Below, one piece after another: positions 8,277 to 10,510 of a stretch of 10,510 bases of DNA. The stretch is from contig ML976977.1 of the NCBI GenBank assembly GCA_010015675.1, forward strand, positions 705,879 through 716,388. Reading direction: 5' to 3'. Both the position numbers and the translations under genes were made by a program. The stretch comes from Byssothecium circinans. Taxonomy: Eukaryota > Ascomycota > Dothideomycetes > Pleosporales > Massarinaceae. The notes beneath the pieces were generated by a model, which saw nothing but the letters and a program-made list of their open reading frames with translations, did not search any database and had not been told where the DNA came from. The stretch's first letter is position 1, and the number at the start of each line of letters is the position of its first letter.

Positions 8277-9138
8277 TTGTGCCCATCACTGAAGCTAAAT
8301 GCAATAAAACCAATTCCACGACGGGACGAAATTCAGGCGCATTTGCGTGCGTGCAAGGCATTCCACTTCGCTAGCCGCGGACGATCGAATCCCTTCGAAC
8401 CCTCGAAGAGCTGTCTGGTTCTTGACGGGGAGAGCAACTCAGTCACAGTAGCCGGCCTCTGCGACTGCAGGCTCCAAGACAACTCACCGTTTCTCGCCTA
8501 CTTGTCCGCCTGCTCAACGAAAGTGAACGAGGTAGAAAGACTTGTCGATGAAGAAATCCACCTCGCCAGCGCCTGTCAGTTTGCCGGTTTTCGCCACGTT
8601 GTGGGGACGATCTGGGGAAGTATCTGACGAGTACTGCGTCGGCGTGGCGAGGGTGCTCTATGAGACGATGAGGGACGAAGGAATGACGGACGTTGCGGTG
8701 TGTCGGGGACTCCACCGAGCAATTAGGGCGCTTCGAGACAAGGACATGGCGATGACGCAGACGAAGGAGAGCTACACAGCTGGAAATATCAAAGTTAGCG
8801 GAGCTGATGCTAGCGGTGGAGAAGGGGCTATTCAGCAAGAGAACGACGATCAGTCCGACGCGAAAACGGGCAGCATCCGCGGCATTTTGAGTGCCGACGA
8901 CGATGCGATCTCAACGCTGGAGGGGAAGGAGGGCCGGTGGGTTCGCCAGGAAGAGACTGAGATAGTGCATGGCGAAACGATAACGTGTACGAACAGGAAT
9001 GATACGGTGACGGTGGACACAAGTCGCGAAGGATGGGGGTGTGAGGATAAGCTAGGGGGTGGTGGCGACAAGCCTCGAAACAGCTCCTGGGACGCTCCCG
9101 GTGACTTATCGCAGCTTCTAGGGGGCCCTCTGATATAG
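8277..9138 (+). pseudogene. CHAT-domain (caspase-like) protease relic, frameshifted, catalytic His lost
   Basis: CHAT domains are cysteine proteases of the caspase/separase clan, in fungi usually at the C-terminus of TPR proteins. Here 8298-8627 encodes the typical core: RRDEIQAHLRACKAFHFAS, then FLAYLSACSTKVNEVERLVDEEIHLASACQFAGFRHVVGTIW in two runs (FLAYLSACST and DEEIHLASACQFAGFRHVVG). The nucleophile Cys is kept (TGC 8511-8513). The catalytic His of the usual HFAxHG motif is Arg (CGC 8376-8378). One extra base, most simply in the G-run 8614-8617, puts the C-terminal part in the next frame: SDEYCVGVARVLYETMRDEG at about 8623 onward, to RALRDKDMA near 8755. There is no in-frame ATG before the core, a stop sits at 8271-8273, and no upstream TPR or other domain remains. 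From about 8760 to TGA... the open tail to 9138 is acidic and low-complexity and unlike CHAT proteins. The 9136-9138 stop is TAG. Not functional as a protease by these signs. Confidence 0.85.
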
Positions 9139-9549
9139 GCTGCTTACAGTCATGCGGGACTGTGAGCGCCGGGGGTTCTAGCGGGTTTCGTGGCGGTCGT
9201 GGCGGCGTTCTTATTCAAGCGTGGCTGGAGGTGGGGCCAGTACTGTAAGGCGGGGCGGGGCGGCTGGGCAAGTTTGCGGATAGGGATGCAGCAGTATACC
9301 AACCGGCCGAGACGCTGCGAGAATACTCCTGTGCTGTATATATTATCGCAGCACTAGGTGTCGCAATAATTCGTGCGCGCTGAGGTAAGCGAACCACCGA
9401 GATACCCCGCACCCATACAAATCCCCATACAACGAGGGTATTTTCGAGGGTTTTAGGCTAGAAATCGATGGTTCTTGAAGTTGAGGCTATTAAGAGAGGT
9501 GTAAATCGTATACAGAGTTGTTTTTCTAGTGTTGTATATACAAAATCAG
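9139..9549. other. Interval between CHAT relic and transposase; likely contains transposon end
   Basis: GC-rich, G-skewed sequence to about 9260, then AT-richer from about 9340. No gene, tRNA or clear repeat seen. The right-hand part is expected to hold one terminal inverted repeat of the transposon whose coding frame ends at 9550. TA-rich candidates such as GTATACAG at about 9509 and TGTATATACA at 9534-9543 exist, but the other end lies beyond the window, so no inverted repeat or TA target duplication can be confirmed. Confidence 0.3.
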
Positions 9550-10510
9550 TCACCAAACGTCCGATCGAATACGTTCTCCACCAACTGCGATTACTGCGTT
9601 ACAGCGCGCTGGCATCTCCGCGATAAACGTACGAATCTCCTGCAGAGTAATCTTATCCCATTCTTGTGTGAGTATCCTTTTGAGGTGCTTGAGTGTACCA
9701 TCCCAGGCTTCCTCAGGTTGTTCGCCCTCAGAGAGCTCACTTGGGTGAGTCTTTGGACGCCAAAGACGACGCTTTGTACGCTGTTTGAGGATATTCCAGC
9801 AGCCCTCTTGTGGGTTAAGATCAGGCGATTGAGCAGGGTGTACTATAGTATCGATCCAGCTACTATTCCTGAGGTTGTTTGGGTCGTTATCCACCGATCG
9901 AGTGCCATGAGAAGGATCGTTATCCTCCTGTAGAATCCAGCCTCGGGCATCCTGGAGTCGCGCTTGATTGATAGCCTCGATATACGTAGGTAGAACGTTT
10001 CTGGCGTAGTATTTCTGTGTCATATGATTGCCCTAAGCTTCTTGAGTAACTGGAGGAGGCAGCTTTGCTTCCCACTCTCTTAGACGATTGTTGAACGTTT
10101 CCTGGGTCTCGTACTTCGATTTGGTAGGCTTTCGCGGAGGCTTTGGCTTTGGTAGCATCTCCCTCTCGTCATTGTAAAAGCCTAAAGCTGACTTAAAAAA
10201 CCAGTTAATACAGGCGTAGCAGTGGACGCTAAAGCCTGAGGATATCTCCTCCTCTTCAGCTATATTTACTAGGTCATTACGCCCTCCTTCAAGGCTAGTA
10301 TTACCACGCTCTCTTAGTACTCTAGGCTTCTGGAAACGCTCAGTAGGATTAACGTGAGCCTCATCCGTAAAGTACACTAAATCCCAGCCTCTATATATAG
10401 GCCAATCCTTATGGTCTTTACCATATTGAACGCGCTTCTTCTTGTTTGTAGATGACACCTTCTTTGTATACCCAGCGACGTACATTTGGGCTTTGTTAAA
10501 TCGCGTACGG
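9400..10510 (-). mobile_element. DNA transposon of the Tc1/mariner superfamily (partial)
   Basis: Inferred from the DDE transposase frame; the left boundary of about 9400-9520 is approximate because no terminal inverted repeat can be matched inside the window. Codon use is AT-richer than in the ankyrin array, with CCTAA and CTCTTAG-type triplets frequent, in line with a different origin. It sits just downstream of the CHAT relic, and whether its insertion contributed to that gene's decay cannot be seen. Confidence 0.6.
9550..10510 (-). pseudogene. Tc1/mariner-type DDE transposase, interrupted by one in-frame stop, 5' end outside window
   Basis: The minus strand carries a transposase in a single frame split by one TAG (10035-10033). 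Cut-and-paste transposases of this superfamily use a DDE triad. Visible are VYFTDEAHVN (Asp codon 10365-10363), ILQEDNDPSHG (Asp codon 9924-9922) and HPAQSPDLNPQEGCWNILKQ (Glu codon 9807-9805). 38 residues lie between the second Asp and the Glu, more than the 34 usual in Tc1. Upstream of the ATG at 10485 the frame stays open to the window edge, so the true start and the N-terminal DNA-binding part lie outside. The stop separates the first Asp from the other two. A CAG-to-TAG change would explain it, but that is inference. The frame ends with TGA at 9552-9550. Probably an inactive copy that could be mobilised only by another element. Confidence 0.85.

Noticed and set aside
8443..9071. Minus-strand Arg/Ser/Pro-rich frames opposite the CHAT relic and tail
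   Set aside because: Low-complexity products from GC-rich sequence; the plus strand carries the recognisable CHAT core.
9340..9420. Possible tRNA or structured RNA near the transposon boundary
   Set aside because: I could not form a cloverleaf or find the conserved B-box (GGTTCGANTCC).
9529..9933. Plus-strand frame of 134 codons opposite the transposase
   Set aside because: Antisense to the DDE domain and starts at a non-ATG or weak context; no domain.

Overview
The window looks like a gene-poor, repeat-rich accessory region of a filamentous ascomycete genome (Pezizomycotina; the genus cannot be told from this sequence). The evidence is a heterokaryon-incompatibility (HET) domain, a short spliceosomal intron with a fungal-type branch point, a fungal-type CHAT-protease remnant and a Tc1/mariner-type transposon. 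The loci are separated by non-coding stretches and lie on both strands with no operon-like packing.

Layout. Positions 1 to about 5143 (minus strand) hold one very large gene. It has an N-terminal HET-domain exon (5143-3873), a 62-nt intron (3872-3811) that joins the two reading frames exactly, a linker, and about 34 ankyrin repeats whose frame is still open at the left edge. The ankyrin array has two parts: about ten divergent, lower-GC repeats near the HET side, then about 23 GC-rich, strongly homogenised repeats (about 2290 to 1). The second part has a higher-order unit of three repeats (297 bp), including a copy pair with 193 identical consecutive bases. From 5144 to 5687 lies the upstream region, which may hold an unresolved 5' exon. 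At 5688-5960 (plus) is a decayed fragment of the N-terminus of the intact gene that follows. 6547-7989 (plus) encodes a 480-aa protein of unknown function with a soluble N-terminal region and about four membrane segments. 8277 to about 8760 (plus) is a CHAT (caspase-like) protease relic: no ATG or upstream domain, catalytic His replaced by Arg, a one-base frameshift, and then an unrelated open tail to 9138. 9550-10510 (minus) is a DDE-type transposase split by one in-frame TAG and running off the right edge.

Interpretation. HET-domain and ankyrin-repeat proteins belong to the NLR-like repertoire behind fungal non-self recognition and programmed cell death, and CHAT proteases are found as effectors in related systems. 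The window therefore reads as a turnover zone for allorecognition-type genes: one apparently intact receptor with fast-evolving repeats, a membrane-protein gene with a dead paralogue, a dead protease and a transposon. That these loci act together is inference. The sequence shows no conserved operon or shared regulation, and I found no system that can be called new with confidence. The most notable items are the repeat homogenisation, the uncharacterised four-segment membrane protein next to the HET gene, and the specific lesions of the CHAT relic.
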